Positions 14,013-24,883 of a DNA stretch of 64,000 bases are shown one piece after another. A program made the position numbers and the translations under genes. The notes below the pieces were generated by a model. It saw nothing but the letters and a program-made list of their open reading frames with translations. It had not been told where the DNA came from and ran no database searches. Every line of letters begins with the position of its first letter. Position 1 is the first letter of the stretch. The DNA comes from Impatiens glandulifera (taxonomy: Eukaryota > Streptophyta > Magnoliopsida > Ericales > Balsaminaceae): positions 26,759,348 to 26,823,347 of the forward strand of contig NC_061870.1 of NCBI RefSeq assembly GCF_907164915.1, read 5' to 3'.

Positions 14013-15694
14013 TCAGTTAAAATGTGTTGCCTTTGAATTGTTGTTTGCTTTGTTTGTTTTTTTACAACAAATATGCATATGATGGGATTCTGGAATTTGA
14101 AAATTTTAGGACATGGACAAAGTTTTTAAATCCTAATAAAAAAATCCCAGATCAAACAAGGTTTATTGTTAGTTTGACATTCATATTAAACCTATATTAT
14201 AATCACTAACTTACACAATATTATTGTACAATTTCTTTATCGAACGTAAAAGAAATTGACTACAAATGAATAAAGAATTTTTGTGTATCATAAATAGTCA
14301 TGTTAAAACTTGTTTTTATAGAAATAGAGATCTTATATTTTATACATAGACTCATAACTCAATAATAAAATAAATAAATAAATTACATATATTTAAAATT
14401 TCTTCATATGCACACACCCGTTTAAAATAATAATAATAATAAATAATTTGTAACCATTCATTTTTAAAAAATTGTTAGTCTATCCTTTTCCCAAGTAATT
14501 TGTGTATATTTTGCAAACTTCAATGACATTTTTACATAAAAATAATTAATTTTCCTTTTCTAAAAAAATATATAAGAAAATAGTTATAGATGTGGATGGA
14601 TACATATCATCGTAAGCAAGCCTAGAGATGTCATCTTCACATTTATAAGGGAGGGATAGAGATGTCAGCTTCACATGTCAACTTATTTACTTAGATATTT
14701 CCTAGTATATATAAAAACAAAAGGTCAAATTTCATCCATAAATATTTAAATTTAAAATTAAAAAAATTAACAATATCTTTATTATATAATACATAACTCT
14801 CTCTCACTCAAATTAATCATGTTAAAAGTAAACCAAACTAATAATTTATAAATTATTATTAAATAATATTCACTTTAATAATATATTTTTAATATTTTTA
14901 TCAAGATCAAACTTTGAGATATGTGAGTTGAAATGTTTTAGTCTATTGCTGAAATTTTATAGCTAAGTAGGACCCTCAATATATATATAAAGCAAATTCA
15001 ATCTCTAAACTTTATTCTTTGCTTCCTAAACTGACTTATATATGATCCCTCTATAGTGTAACACTATCAACCAAGAAAAGAATATTTAATAATTAATTAA
15101 TAAAGCAACTAATTAAAACCATAAACCATTCCATATAAAATAATTAAAATTAACCTGTCAAATTCGAACTCAATAATATCAAAGTATGTAAATTTATATG
15201 TTCATTAAGTGAATAAATTAATTCCTAGTCTACTCACTACAAAACTAATAAATTTGACAAATGAATTGTGTTTCCACCTACTTTTATTGAATAAAAAAAT
15301 CATTTTTAATTTTACCTATTCTCAACAAAAATTAGGATAAATATCTGGCCTGAAATATTATTATATCAACCTACCTCTAATCATATATTCACTCATCATA
15401 CAAATCATATAAATATAAAGGGGAGGAATTTGTGGGATTTATAATTTCTTCAATTGAGATATATTTTTTAGCCCATTTATGTTTCAATATTTTTTTCTTT
15501 TGTTTACAATGAAAACACATTTGTTTTAGCTTAGGGCTTGAACTTATACTGATTTTATTAGATGAAACTCTGAATTTTAAATTGTGTCATCTTAGAGTTG
15601 AATTTTAATTTATTTAAAGGATTTTTCTAATTGACATATTTGTACGAAATCTAACCTTTAAACCTCGACCCCGATCAAGCACCCCAAATATAAA
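14013..15694. other. Intergenic, nothing recognised
   Basis: AT-rich DNA downstream of the ATP synthase gene, with an AATAAA-type word at about 14134 that could serve 3' end formation. A short direct repeat (GAGATGTCA...TTCACAT) occurs at about 14623-14680. No gene or complete mobile element is visible. Confidence 0.45.
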
Positions 15695-15985
15695 TTCACG
15701 TAGTCTTTGAGAAGTTTTATGGAAATTTTGGATTGATGCGGTTAAAATGACAGACCTACATATATATTTGGGTTACAATCTCGATTATTTTTTAGTGAAT
15801 TATTTAGTTTGAGAGAAATCGCAGAACTTTCAATAATCGTAGTCGTCCGATGCGTATCATTTATAATACTATTATAATGACGTTCAGGAAAACCAGTACA
15901 GTTTGTCGGTGAGTTAATCATTTTTTCAAAGATTTACGAGCTCGATAATTTATTGAGTACCGTTTTTTCTTTAAATATCATCATT
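15695..15985 (+). mobile_element. LINE 3'-end fragment
   Basis: About 290 bp that align, with many substitutions, to two other places in the window: 43468-43700 (+) and the reverse complement of 44460-44700. Shared words include GGATTGATGCGG, ACTTTCAATAATCGTAGTCGT and the stretch ending TTTACGAGCTCG. In the other copies this segment lies just downstream of a reverse-transcriptase zinc-binding region, so this is the tail of a non-LTR retrotransposon. No intact frame remains. Confidence 0.65.
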
Positions 15986-16460
15986 TATCGTTTTGCTTAA
16001 ACAATTTTTTTATCATATAAAACTAAGAATATTGTGAAAAGATACATTTTCGTTCCAAATCTTATTATCATCTTGATATTATATAATCTTGGATTTGAAA
16101 AACCAACATATTATGAAGGATATCTCAATATTATATTGAAAGATCTTTACACGTTTAAATTTTCTATCGTTAAAATTAAACGACTACCCATTTCATAATA
16201 TAATTGAATGACTTGAAAAAAAAAAAAAAAGTTTGAAGCCCTAAAATCAAAACATTAAATAATATAGGATTACTTTTCTCCCAAGACATCTGATTAGGAC
16301 TAGATTCTCTTTAGTCTCTACTTTCGCTTTCCTTCTGCTCTGGCTCTGCTAATAATAAAAAGACGAAGAGCTATCACTCGCCGGCTGTCAGTCCTCCAAT
16401 CCGAGTTATTCCGGCCGCCACGTTATTCTTCTCATTTTCATTCACATCATACGCCTGAAA
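15986..16460. other. Upstream region of the ATL gene
   Basis: AT-rich with a 15-A run near 16217. From about 16270 the composition becomes CT-rich and less AT-rich, consistent with promoter and 5' leader of the RING-H2 gene starting at 16461. There is no confident TATA box. Confidence 0.4.
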
Positions 16461-17405
16461 ATGAGAACTTCCATACACCTTATCCTCCTTCTTCTTCTTC
16501 TTCCATACGCCTCCTTTGCACAATCCGATTCCAATCCTGCATCCTCTCAATACCCATACAAAAATCTCAACAGCTCCATGACCATAATCATCGTCATCTT
16601 CGTCGTCATATTCTTCTTAATAGCTCTCATGTCCATCTACATTCGTCATTGCTTCGATAACAATGAAGAATGGTCATCATCATCAAATTCCACCCACCAA
16701 CGTTCATCCACAACCCGATTCTGGAAACGTAATCAAGGTCTAGATACTTCGCTCGTTGAATCGTTTCCAACTTTTTCATTTTCGGAGATTAAGGATCGCA
16801 AGATCGGAAACGCCGCCGCCGCTTCACTTGAATGCGCCGTCTGTCTCAACGAACTTGACGACGGCGAAATCCTTCGACTTCTACCCAAATGCGGACACGT
16901 GTTCCATCGCGATTGTATCGATAATTGGATCGTTTCTCATAATACCTGTCCTGTCTGTCGGACGGATTTATCGAAGAAAAATACCGCCCGGATAGTCGAC
17001 AGTACAACTGATGTTGTTGGGGAAACAGTACTAACAACAACAACAGATCATAATCAAATTTCAATTACTATAAGTAATGTTGTTGTTCATAACAATACAT
17101 TTCCGTCGTCGGAGAATTTGAAACCGGAAAAGGAGATTGTGATCGAGAAGCTTCGTAGGTCGCGCTCGACGGGTGAGTTACCCAGTAAGGTGAATAGCTG
17201 CGGCGTCTCTTTCTCGTCGGAGGATGATCGGAGCGGCGGGGAAGGGAGCAATCAGGAGAGGTCAGGCGGCGGCGACGGCGGCGGCGGGTGGCCGTTTTTA
17301 CGGAGGACAGGTTCGGCGGCAGAGAATGGACGTTCAACGGTATGTGACTGTAATTTGGCCGTTAAGATAGACGGAGATGCCAGACCACTGACCGTTCCGG
17401 TTTAA
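16461..17405 (+). CDS. ATL-family RING-H2 E3 ubiquitin ligase
   Basis: A membrane-anchored E3 ubiquitin ligase of the plant ATL family, 314 residues from one exon as is typical. Residues 1-20 are a signal peptide (LILLLLLLPYASFA), and a second hydrophobic stretch at about 40-62 is the transmembrane helix. The family GLD motif is at 93-95. The RING-H2 ligands are Cys125, Cys128, Cys144, His146, His149, Cys152, Cys163 and Cys166, with the expected Pro before the last Cys and the Trp (DNW) that contacts E2 enzymes. The tail contains RRSRSTGELP, reminiscent of the basic RSHSTG motif of ATL6/ATL31, then an acidic/Gly-rich region. The signal peptide plus transmembrane layout also fits that branch, whose members act in defence and carbon/nitrogen responses. 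Target proteins cannot be inferred. An AATAAA word near 17486 may direct polyadenylation. Confidence 0.93.
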   Translation: MRTSIHLILLLLLLPYASFAQSDSNPASSQYPYKNLNSSMTIIIVIFVVIFFLIALMSIYIRHCFDNNEEWSSSSNSTHQRSSTTRFWKRNQGLDTSLVESFPTFSFSEIKDRKIGNAAAASLECAVCLNELDDGEILRLLPKCGHVFHRDCIDNWIVSHNTCPVCRTDLSKKNTARIVDSTTDVVGETVLTTTTDHNQISITISNVVVHNNTFPSSENLKPEKEIVIEKLRRSRSTGELPSKVNSCGVSFSSEDDRSGGEGSNQERSGGGDGGGGWPFLRRTGSAAENGRSTVCDCNLAVKIDGDARPLTVPV

Positions 17406-18365
17406 TTTAAAATGTGGTCCAGGTTGATATTTGATACTTATCTAAAGCTTTGACCTTGTGTGTCAAGTTTACTTTTAAATTTTCAAATAAATAAGTACTA
17501 TATCCTTTTATTTTAAAATTTGTGCAATTAATTATTTTTCTAAATTATAATACTGAGTACTGTTTTATTTATTTATATATATATATGTTAATAATATGTA
17601 AATAAGCTAATTAATTCTCAACTTATTTCATTTTCTTTCTATAAAAAAATTCTATAGTTAGAATAATTTTTTTTTTCTTTTTTCTTTAAAAAAAATTAAA
17701 AATTATTTGTCATTTTTACCTCTAAATGCATTTTTAGTATTGTATTTTTTTTAAAGTCTTTTATATAGAGATCTTTATTTAATTATTCTTTTTGAGTTTT
17801 TCACTATTTTAAGTGGTTCAATATTTGGTTTAACCGAATATTCAATCGGATTCAAATAAATTAAATTCGAATTTTATTTTCGATTTTTGAATTAAATTTT
17901 AAATTAATTCGAATTCAAATACGATATATTAAATTAGGTAAGTCGCTAACCTTTTAAAATCTATAAGACTCTAACATCTAAAATTTGTTGAGAGTGGAAG
18001 TAAAAAAAAATGCAAGTACAATTATTTTAATAAATAGTACAATTGTGTAGGTGTGTTTAATGTTTTATCTGAACTGAATATCCAACCGAATTCGAATTCA
18101 CAAAATTTGAATTTCAATATTCAGTTCGGTTTTTGAATTTGCTTAAAAAAATAAAAAATTGAAGAACTTGAATTGAATAACTTGAATAATCCGAAACCGA
18201 ACCATTATATAAATATATATAGATGATCAATTATTATTTGACCAAACATTTTTCAAATAGAGATTTTTCTAACAATATTTCAAAACATTGGTTGGTTCGA
18301 TTTTCTCTATTTCAACACTAATGGTTGAGAAAGTCAAATGACTTCATCTTTCAAGCTACTCTCGT
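17406..18365. other. Intergenic, nothing firm
   Basis: AT-rich DNA with a short TA run near 17575-17586. Two stretches (17815-17930 and 18060-18200) repeat words such as TTCGAATTC and AACCGAAT in both orientations, suggesting a decayed inverted-repeat element, but ends cannot be drawn. Confidence 0.35.
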
Positions 18366-20108
18366 GGATTTGATGAAATGGTTGCGTGCACACTCTTTCA
18401 AACATTGGTTGCAAAAATGACCACTACAGCCTGTGTAATGACGAAAATACTCCGTTGCGTGCACACTCGTCACACGACGAAACCCTAATTATAAATTTCC
18501 TATTTTTTCATTTCTTTCTTTCTCGTTATCTCTTTTCTCGCTCTTTTCCGCCTTCTCTCTAAACCCTAAACGATGACTAACCATCGCGAACGGCGAACAC
18601 AACTACGAATAAAACCTTGTGTAAATGATTTTCATTTGAATGCGATGAATACCTATGGTCGTACAAATGTTGGTATTTCATGGATTTGGCAAATGGTCAT
18701 ATTATTGCACTTTGTAAGTTGTTGAATGCAGATGAGGTTGGATGCGGTCTCATTTTGATTCGAAGGCGGAGAAGTTGGATGCAGTCGCGTGATATATAGT
18801 TGACTACGCTATGGCATGGTCGCAACAGTGTGAAAGGCGAAGAGGCAACACAGTCGCTGCAGCGTGGAAAGCGAAGAGGCGACACGGTCACGGAACATGA
18901 AGCGTGGAAGGCGAAGATGCGACACAGTCGGTTGTGTCTCGCGATGGCACAATCGCGGACTTATTTTAAGATCTGCTAGTTTTTTAATTCTCTTGTAATT
19001 TCTCTTGAATATGTTTATAGTTAGTTTATATCGAACAATGAGTTTGGTGTGTGGATGTTGATGCAAATTAATTTATTTTGTCATCTATCTATCCATCTAA
19101 TTATTAATTACAATAAGCAGTAGCATTCCTTGAACTATTTTTTGTTCAAAATACCTAGATTTGAAGGTTTAAGTTGAGTGAATATTGGTCATTACAAACC
19201 GATGTTAATTTTGATTTATTTTTTTTCAAACAAACTTCAACAATTTAGTCGCAATCGAAACACTACGAGATTGTTATTATTAAAAAAAATGGAGAGAAAG
19301 AGCTTGAAATAACCCTTGATAATTGTGACACTCCAAATACACAATTAAGCGACCAATTTACACACAAACAACATCCTCAATTAACAAACACAAGTGTTTT
19401 ATAATAATAATTAAAGACAACAGAAAAAACAAGCATAATTTAAAGAGAAAATGATTGATGAATAAACTAATGTAGAACCAAATTAAGCCATGACTACTTG
19501 CATACTGTCCTACTTAACCAATCTTCATGTTGCCTGCTCAAATGCAAGACCAACCATTGCAGGTGGCTTAACCAATATCTGTTTGTGCTTCGGATTACTT
19601 TTGTATCTTCTGGAATTATACTCAACAAAGACAATCCTATGGACGAGCGTGTCGTCGCGTAACGAGTGTGTTGTTTCTTCGCCTTCCACGTTTCGTGTGT
19701 CGCAACTATGTTTCTGCCTCTTCGCCTTCCACGTTTCGTGTGCCGCAACTGTGTTGTTTCCTTTTCGCCTTCAAAACTTCGCGATATCATGTTAAAGCTC
19801 ACCGGATCTGGTAAATTTCTCTTCGCATACCAAGTCGTTTGTGTGTCGTTTTTTTCGTCGTCATGTTCAACGTTGTGTTGTGTTCGCCGTTCGCTCGCCG
19901 TTTAGGTTTATAGACAAGGAGGATAATACTGAGAAGAGAGAGAACGAGGAAGAAACAAATGAAAAAATGACGAAAAAATGTATATATATTAAGGCCATCC
20001 CTACACGACACGGTATTTTCGTTCGAAATGGTCATTTTCGCAAAGTTTATTAGGCACTTATCATTTCCAAAAAAGTGTAATTATTACGGTCATTTCGGCA
20101 AATTTCCC
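18366..20108. mobile_element. Large foldback element related to the 11.25-kb one
   Basis: About 1.74 kb. The left end (GGATTTGATGAAATGG) and the right end (reverse complement GGGAAATTTGCCGAAATGACC) resemble the termini of the element at 11246-11682. The arms pair at distance: left 18540-18610 (CTCTAAACCCTAAACG, GCGAACGGCGAACACAA) against right 19870-19930 reversed. Inside, both arms carry short arrays built on GCGTGGAAGGCGAAGAGGCG (18830-18930) and its reverse complement (19670-19780). The left array ends in GTTGTGTCTCGCGATGG, the same motif that fills the loop of the smaller element. No transposase frame is visible, so it is non-autonomous. Target duplication is not clear. Confidence 0.7.
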
Positions 20109-20218
20109 TCTCATGTAGTTAAATTTTCTTTTATTAATTTTTTTTTTAAATTGTTGGTATAATTTATTATTTATTTTATTTTTATAAATGTTATTTTGTA
20201 TTATTATTTATTAATTAA

Positions 20219-21400
20219 TGTTAGGATCGGTTACAACAATAGAAGGGGGTTGAATATTGTTGTATTAAACTTGACTTTCAATTCGGTTTTAATCATGTTA
20301 GGGACTTAAAACATGTTTTTATTCTTCACAAATTGTCGCAAGCTCTTGAACGGTTTCAAGTGAGAAAATACTTGTTAGATTTGAAGCTACGGATGCAAGA
20401 CAGTAAGATGCGGAAAGTAAATAACACAAGAGTTTTATGGATGTTCAGAGATAAAACTCATATGTCACTCTTTCTTCTGTTTCCAGAAGGATTCCATTAA
20501 AGATTTTGGTTTATATAGCACCTATACAAACTCAGTCATAATTCAAGACTTAATAGCGGATTGTTTTGAACTTTCTGTTAACTTACAACAAGAATATGCT
20601 CTCAACTTATACAATATATGTTTTTACCGTTAGAGAGAGTAAGAATTTATAGCTCATTGACTATGTAAATCCTTAATTGTGTAACGTCTGAGAACTAGAG
20701 AAGTCATCGTTGTACTCTGAAGATCTTTAATAGTGAAGTGTAGCAACGACCGACTCTGATTTTTGGATTGTGAAATGACCGGGAAAGATTCACCGTACAT
20801 CAAATCTAGATATTTGAGGATCCGTCGTACCGGAGCTACAGTGATCCGCCGTTCATATGTCCAGGGATTTGACATTATACTTTGATGTTCTTTGATGTAG
20901 GCAATGGTCGAATCTGATACGTAAATACGTGTCGACTTTCTAATGGTTGAACACTTGGTGGTAGTTGTAATAAGATGACTAGGAAATTTGCTTATAACGA
21001 ACTATGTTGTTCGTTGTGCTGATGAGCTTTGCAGATAAACAGAGCACTTCTTCAGACGACTGCAGAAGCAAGCTGTCTGCTCGCGCTTCTTTAGACTGCT
21101 ACTGAAGCAAGACGTCTGCTCGCGCTTCTTCAGACTGCGCTTCTTCAAACTGTTGCTGAAGCAAGGCGTCTGCTTGAATTGAGACGACTTATTGCGCTTC
21201 CTCAGCTTGAGACGTTTGTTTTAATTGAGACGTTTGCTTGTGCTTCTTGAGCTTGAGATGCCTGTTTATGCTTCTTGAACTTGAGACGTCTGCTCGCGTT
21301 TTTGAGCTGTACATGCGCAAGACATTTGCACAACTTAGTTTTATTCATTTTATGAATTCATCATCAAAACTATGTCGTATTGATTTAACTTAGTTTTTAC
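20219..21400 (+). mobile_element. LTR-like block of a Copia-type retrotransposon
   Basis: The block begins TGTTAGGATCGG...AGAAGGGGGTTGAAT, the kind of start seen in many plant Copia long terminal repeats, and contains the late LTR-like phrase GAATTCATCATCAAAAC near 21353. No gag-pol coding sequence follows before the next gene, so it would be a solo or truncated LTR. Its right boundary is not defined. It includes a degenerate minisatellite (21046-21300). Confidence 0.45.
21046..21300 (+). repeat. Degenerate GC-rich minisatellite
   Basis: Irregular repeats of units such as GCTTCTTCAGACTGC, GAAGCAAGACGTCTGCTCGC and TTGAGACGTTTGCTTG fill about 250 bp. Unit length varies, so it is a degenerate array rather than a clean tandem repeat. 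It is notably less AT-rich than its surroundings. Confidence 0.7.
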
Positions 21401-22004
21401 CTAAGTTCATTTTAATCAATTAATGCATTTAATTTTAATTAATTCTTTCTATTTCTTTTTCTTTCTTTTAACTTATTATAACAATTAATTTTTTATACCT
21501 AATTTTAATAAAATTAATTCCTTGTAAAATTTGGATTAATTCATGCTAAAGAACCTAAAGTCTAGTTTTTTTTTTTTTTTTTTTTTTGTCCAGAACAAAA
21601 AAATGTCTCATATTTTTAAATTTTAAATATAATAAATAGGCAAGATACCAATACTATTATTTTTAATAAATTAAATTTGTTATACTTTAAATAATTGGTG
21701 TCTAATATTTATTTATATATTTTTTAAAAATAATTTAATAAAAATTCATACATTGATGTATGATATTTAGATTGTTCGGGGGCCTTCTTCAATTTATTAG
21801 ACTGGCATGTAGGTCCAAAGTAGAAATATGTCCTTAAATAAGACAATTGCTTACAAACAGACATTTAAACTATTTTAAGTAAAAAGTAAATCCTAAAGTA
21901 TTAAACAATGATAAACTTGTACATTTTATCTTAATAATGAAGATAAATATCACTATTAAAAAGTCTGTCTCTTTCTCTCTCTCTTTCACAAACTCAAATC
22001 CGCC
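21401..22004. other. Upstream region of the ANTH gene
   Basis: AT-rich with a long T run (about 21567-21588). Immediately before the ATG lies a pyrimidine-rich leader (21965-21990, CTCTTTCTCTCTCTCTTTC), a common feature of plant 5' untranslated regions. Confidence 0.45.
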
Positions 22005-23057
22005 ATGGGAAGAAGAACAAAAACCCTTCGAGAAATTATAGGATTAGTCAAAGACAAAGCATCCTTTTCCAAAGCACTTCTTCTCTCCAATTCTCAATCT
22101 CTTTCTCTCCACCTAGCCATCCTACGTGTCACCACCCACTCCACGTATTCTCCCTCCGATGAACGCCACCTCGCCGCCCTCCTCTCCTTAGGTGATTCCT
22201 CACGCGCCACCGCATCTCTTCTAATCCAATATCTCATGGACCGTCTTCATCGCACCGGCGACGTAACCGTTGCTCTAAAGTCTCTAATCACTATCCACCA
22301 TATTATTAAACGAGGACCCTTCATTCTCCAAGACCAACTCTCGATCTTTCCAATCACCGGTGGACGGAATTACCTTAATCTATCAGCCTTCCACGACGGT
22401 GGTACCGCAGTAACGTTGACCCTTTCTTCTTGGGTTCGATTCTACGCACGTTATCTTGAAACCCTCTTGTCCACATCCAGAACTCTCGGATTCTTCCTCG
22501 GTTCATCATCATCATCTTCATCTTCCATGTTGGATAAAAACAAACAAGAACAGAGGCTGTCGTCGTTTCTCAATGGAGACTTGGTACAAGAAATTGACTC
22601 GTTAGTTGGATTGATTGAAGAAATCTGCAAAATACCCGACAATTTACAGATGACTGAGAATGGATTAGTTGTCTTAATTGTGGGATTAATAGATAGCGAT
22701 CATTTGTCGGCGGTGAACGAGTGTTTGATGCGACTCAGTGAGCTGAAACAGAGACTCGTGTCTTTGAGTTTTGGAGAATCGGTCGAGTTAAGTTGTATTT
22801 TGAAGAGAATTGAAGATTGTAGAAGGAAGATAGATACTTTGTTTCCGGCAAGAAAAACATCGTCGGAAAATTTGTGGGTTTTTAGCGGCGAAATGAAGGA
22901 GGAGATGGCAGGCAATGTGGAGGAGGAAGAGGTAGCGAGAAAAAGAATAGGGAGGAGAGAGAAGATGGCTGAGTCAACACGGTTCGAGAAGCGTGATAAA
23001 TCGGTTAGGTTAATGTTTGGTTCAGGGGAGTTTTCATTAATGGTAATCAAAACTTAA
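22005..23057 (+). CDS. ANTH/VHS-domain putative clathrin assembly protein (AP180-like, short form)
   Basis: A single-exon gene of 350 residues in the plant PICALM/AP180 N-terminal homology family, close in layout to Arabidopsis At4g40080. ANTH proteins bind phosphoinositides and clathrin adaptors at the plasma membrane and trans-Golgi network. The N-terminus has the Lys-rich first helix (GRRTKTLREIIGLVKDKAS). It is followed by HLAILRVTTHSTYSPSDERH and LMDRLHRTGDVTVALKSLITIHHIIKRG, equivalent to the conserved ANTH core. WVRFYARYLE opens the next helix. A Ser-rich loop (about 167-174) separates the two halves. The tail is short and basic/acidic; it lacks the long NPF/DLF-rich clathrin-binding tail of full AP180, consistent with this short subgroup. 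The ATG sits in a good context (CGCCATGG) after a CT-rich leader. Confidence 0.92.
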   Translation: MGRRTKTLREIIGLVKDKASFSKALLLSNSQSLSLHLAILRVTTHSTYSPSDERHLAALLSLGDSSRATASLLIQYLMDRLHRTGDVTVALKSLITIHHIIKRGPFILQDQLSIFPITGGRNYLNLSAFHDGGTAVTLTLSSWVRFYARYLETLLSTSRTLGFFLGSSSSSSSSMLDKNKQEQRLSSFLNGDLVQEIDSLVGLIEEICKIPDNLQMTENGLVVLIVGLIDSDHLSAVNECLMRLSELKQRLVSLSFGESVELSCILKRIEDCRRKIDTLFPARKTSSENLWVFSGEMKEEMAGNVEEEEVARKRIGRREKMAESTRFEKRDKSVRLMFGSGEFSLMVIKT

Positions 23058-23868
23058 TAATAATAATAATTACAAATTATTTTGTTTAAGCACAAGTAGA
23101 TAATTTTCTTATTGTAATTCTTTTTATGATTATTAATGATTCCCATAATCCCATGTAAATGTCCTGTCACAATTCTAACTGTCTTAATACTTAAATATCA
23201 GTTATATACTTAAGCTTTGATCCAATAATTTGGTTTGAGATAGTGGCTATTTGGTCAAAAACATTTTTTTAATAAAAGACTAAAGAATAGTAAAAAAAAA
23301 AAACAATCCCAACATTATACAATGTCTATGGTTTGGTTGAGTCATACACCATGCCAAGACTATATCTAAACAAAATAGTCATAAACAAATCAAATGAAAC
23401 AAAAAGCAACAACCAACACTACCATATAGTCATAAACAAATCAGATGAAACAAAAAGCAACAAACAACACCACGTAGTCACCCAAAAAATGAGAACTATG
23501 TGTCATTAATACATGAAAACTCTAGCCTCCATGCCCAACACATTCAAATGGAACTGAATCGAGGCACAAACCAAGGAACAACAACAAACCTGGTTAGTCT
23601 AACACTGATGGTAACAAACCGAAAGCCTCACATGAACATGCTCATGACCGATTCTTAAAATGGATTAACTATCACCAAGCCCGACCTGAATTTTAAGTTG
23701 TCCTAGTTATATAATTTTTTTATCTCAATTTAACCAATATGGGTAATTTTTCTTCACTATAATATAAATAAATTAGTTTTTGTTTATAAATTGAAGAAGC
23801 CTTTTATTTAATAAAAAGAAATGGATTTAATTTGTTCTAAATTATTAAGTAGACTTAAAAAGTCCAAA
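23058..23868. other. Intergenic with a small tandem duplication
   Basis: AT-rich. A segment of about 50 bp (ATAGTCATAAACAAATCA.ATGAAACAAAAAGCAACAA) occurs twice in a row at about 23369-23465. Nothing else is recognised. Confidence 0.5.
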
Positions 23869-24607
23869 TTAGAGCAAGGCAATGTGTTGGATCAACACGA
23901 ACCGACACAGTCCAGTATGATATTAGTACGGAACAACACAATACAATATTATATCACTCGGGTCGTGAGTTAACACGGCACAAGCACGAGACGACACGAT
24001 CACAACACGATTATGACTTTATACGATCATATGGTCACGAGTCGATACAGACACAATACAAGTATAAACACGATACAAGCACGAATATACACACGAAACG
24101 ACATAAACACAACTAGTCACATGACTTAAGCTACTCAACTTTATATTAACATTCTCTTTAAATCTATTATCATTCTAATTCAACAAATAGATGATTTAAT
24201 TTTATAAATTATTAACTGGTTTTATTTGAATAATTATTTGTATGTTTTAAAACACAGTTTAAATAATTAACATTCAAATTATTATTTATGAAACTATATA
24301 TTAAAATTTATATCTACATGTTTTACATATTTAACATATTAATTAGCTTTTTAAATAACATATTTAACACATTTAACTTATAAATTAATTAAATTTTTCA
24401 AAATTAAAATAAATAAATTAATACTCATATTTTTAAATTTTTAATAACACATAACACTACACGAAAGAGCTCATTTATCATAATATTTTAAGTGAGTCAA
24501 GACACTATGATACACATAAGTTTGAAACATGACACGACATGACACTTCACGATTGAGAGTTTAACACGAGTCGAATACGACCGTTTATGAACGATGCCCA
24601 TATCTAA
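23869..24607 (+). mobile_element. TIR element copy A (hAT-like ends)
   Basis: The segment starts TTAGAGCAAGGCAATG and ends with the reverse complement of TTAGATATGGGCATCG, an imperfect terminal inverted repeat of hAT-like type. Both ends lead into arrays of short CACGA/ACACGA words (ATCAACACGAACCGACAC on the left; GTTTAACACGAGTCGAATACGACC on the right), with an AT-rich centre. Two further copies lie at 25272-26192 and 26617-27490. No transposase frame is seen and no clear 8-bp target duplication was found. Confidence 0.6.
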
Positions 24608-24883
24608 CTGAACTTTTAAAATCAAACTGTATCTTATAGGTTTTCATTCATGCATGTTATGTTTTAGAGGGTACATACAAAACCAACATTCAAAAGTTTA
24701 TTAATTTCCCAAAGTGACTTTACTAGTTCTAGTTCTTCATATATGGTTTGAGTTCTGGATGGACAATAGAATGAATTTAGTCGCTTCCGTTGGTCGCCTC
24801 TCGTCTCGCTTATTTTATTCGATTTCCTGCTTCGAGTGAGTTCCATCCAATGGTAATGCAACGATCACATCATGAATTCATTA

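Noticed and set aside
19490..20053. Several 70-100-codon frames on both strands
   Set aside because: They fall on the inverted arrays of the large foldback element; mirrored composition explains them.
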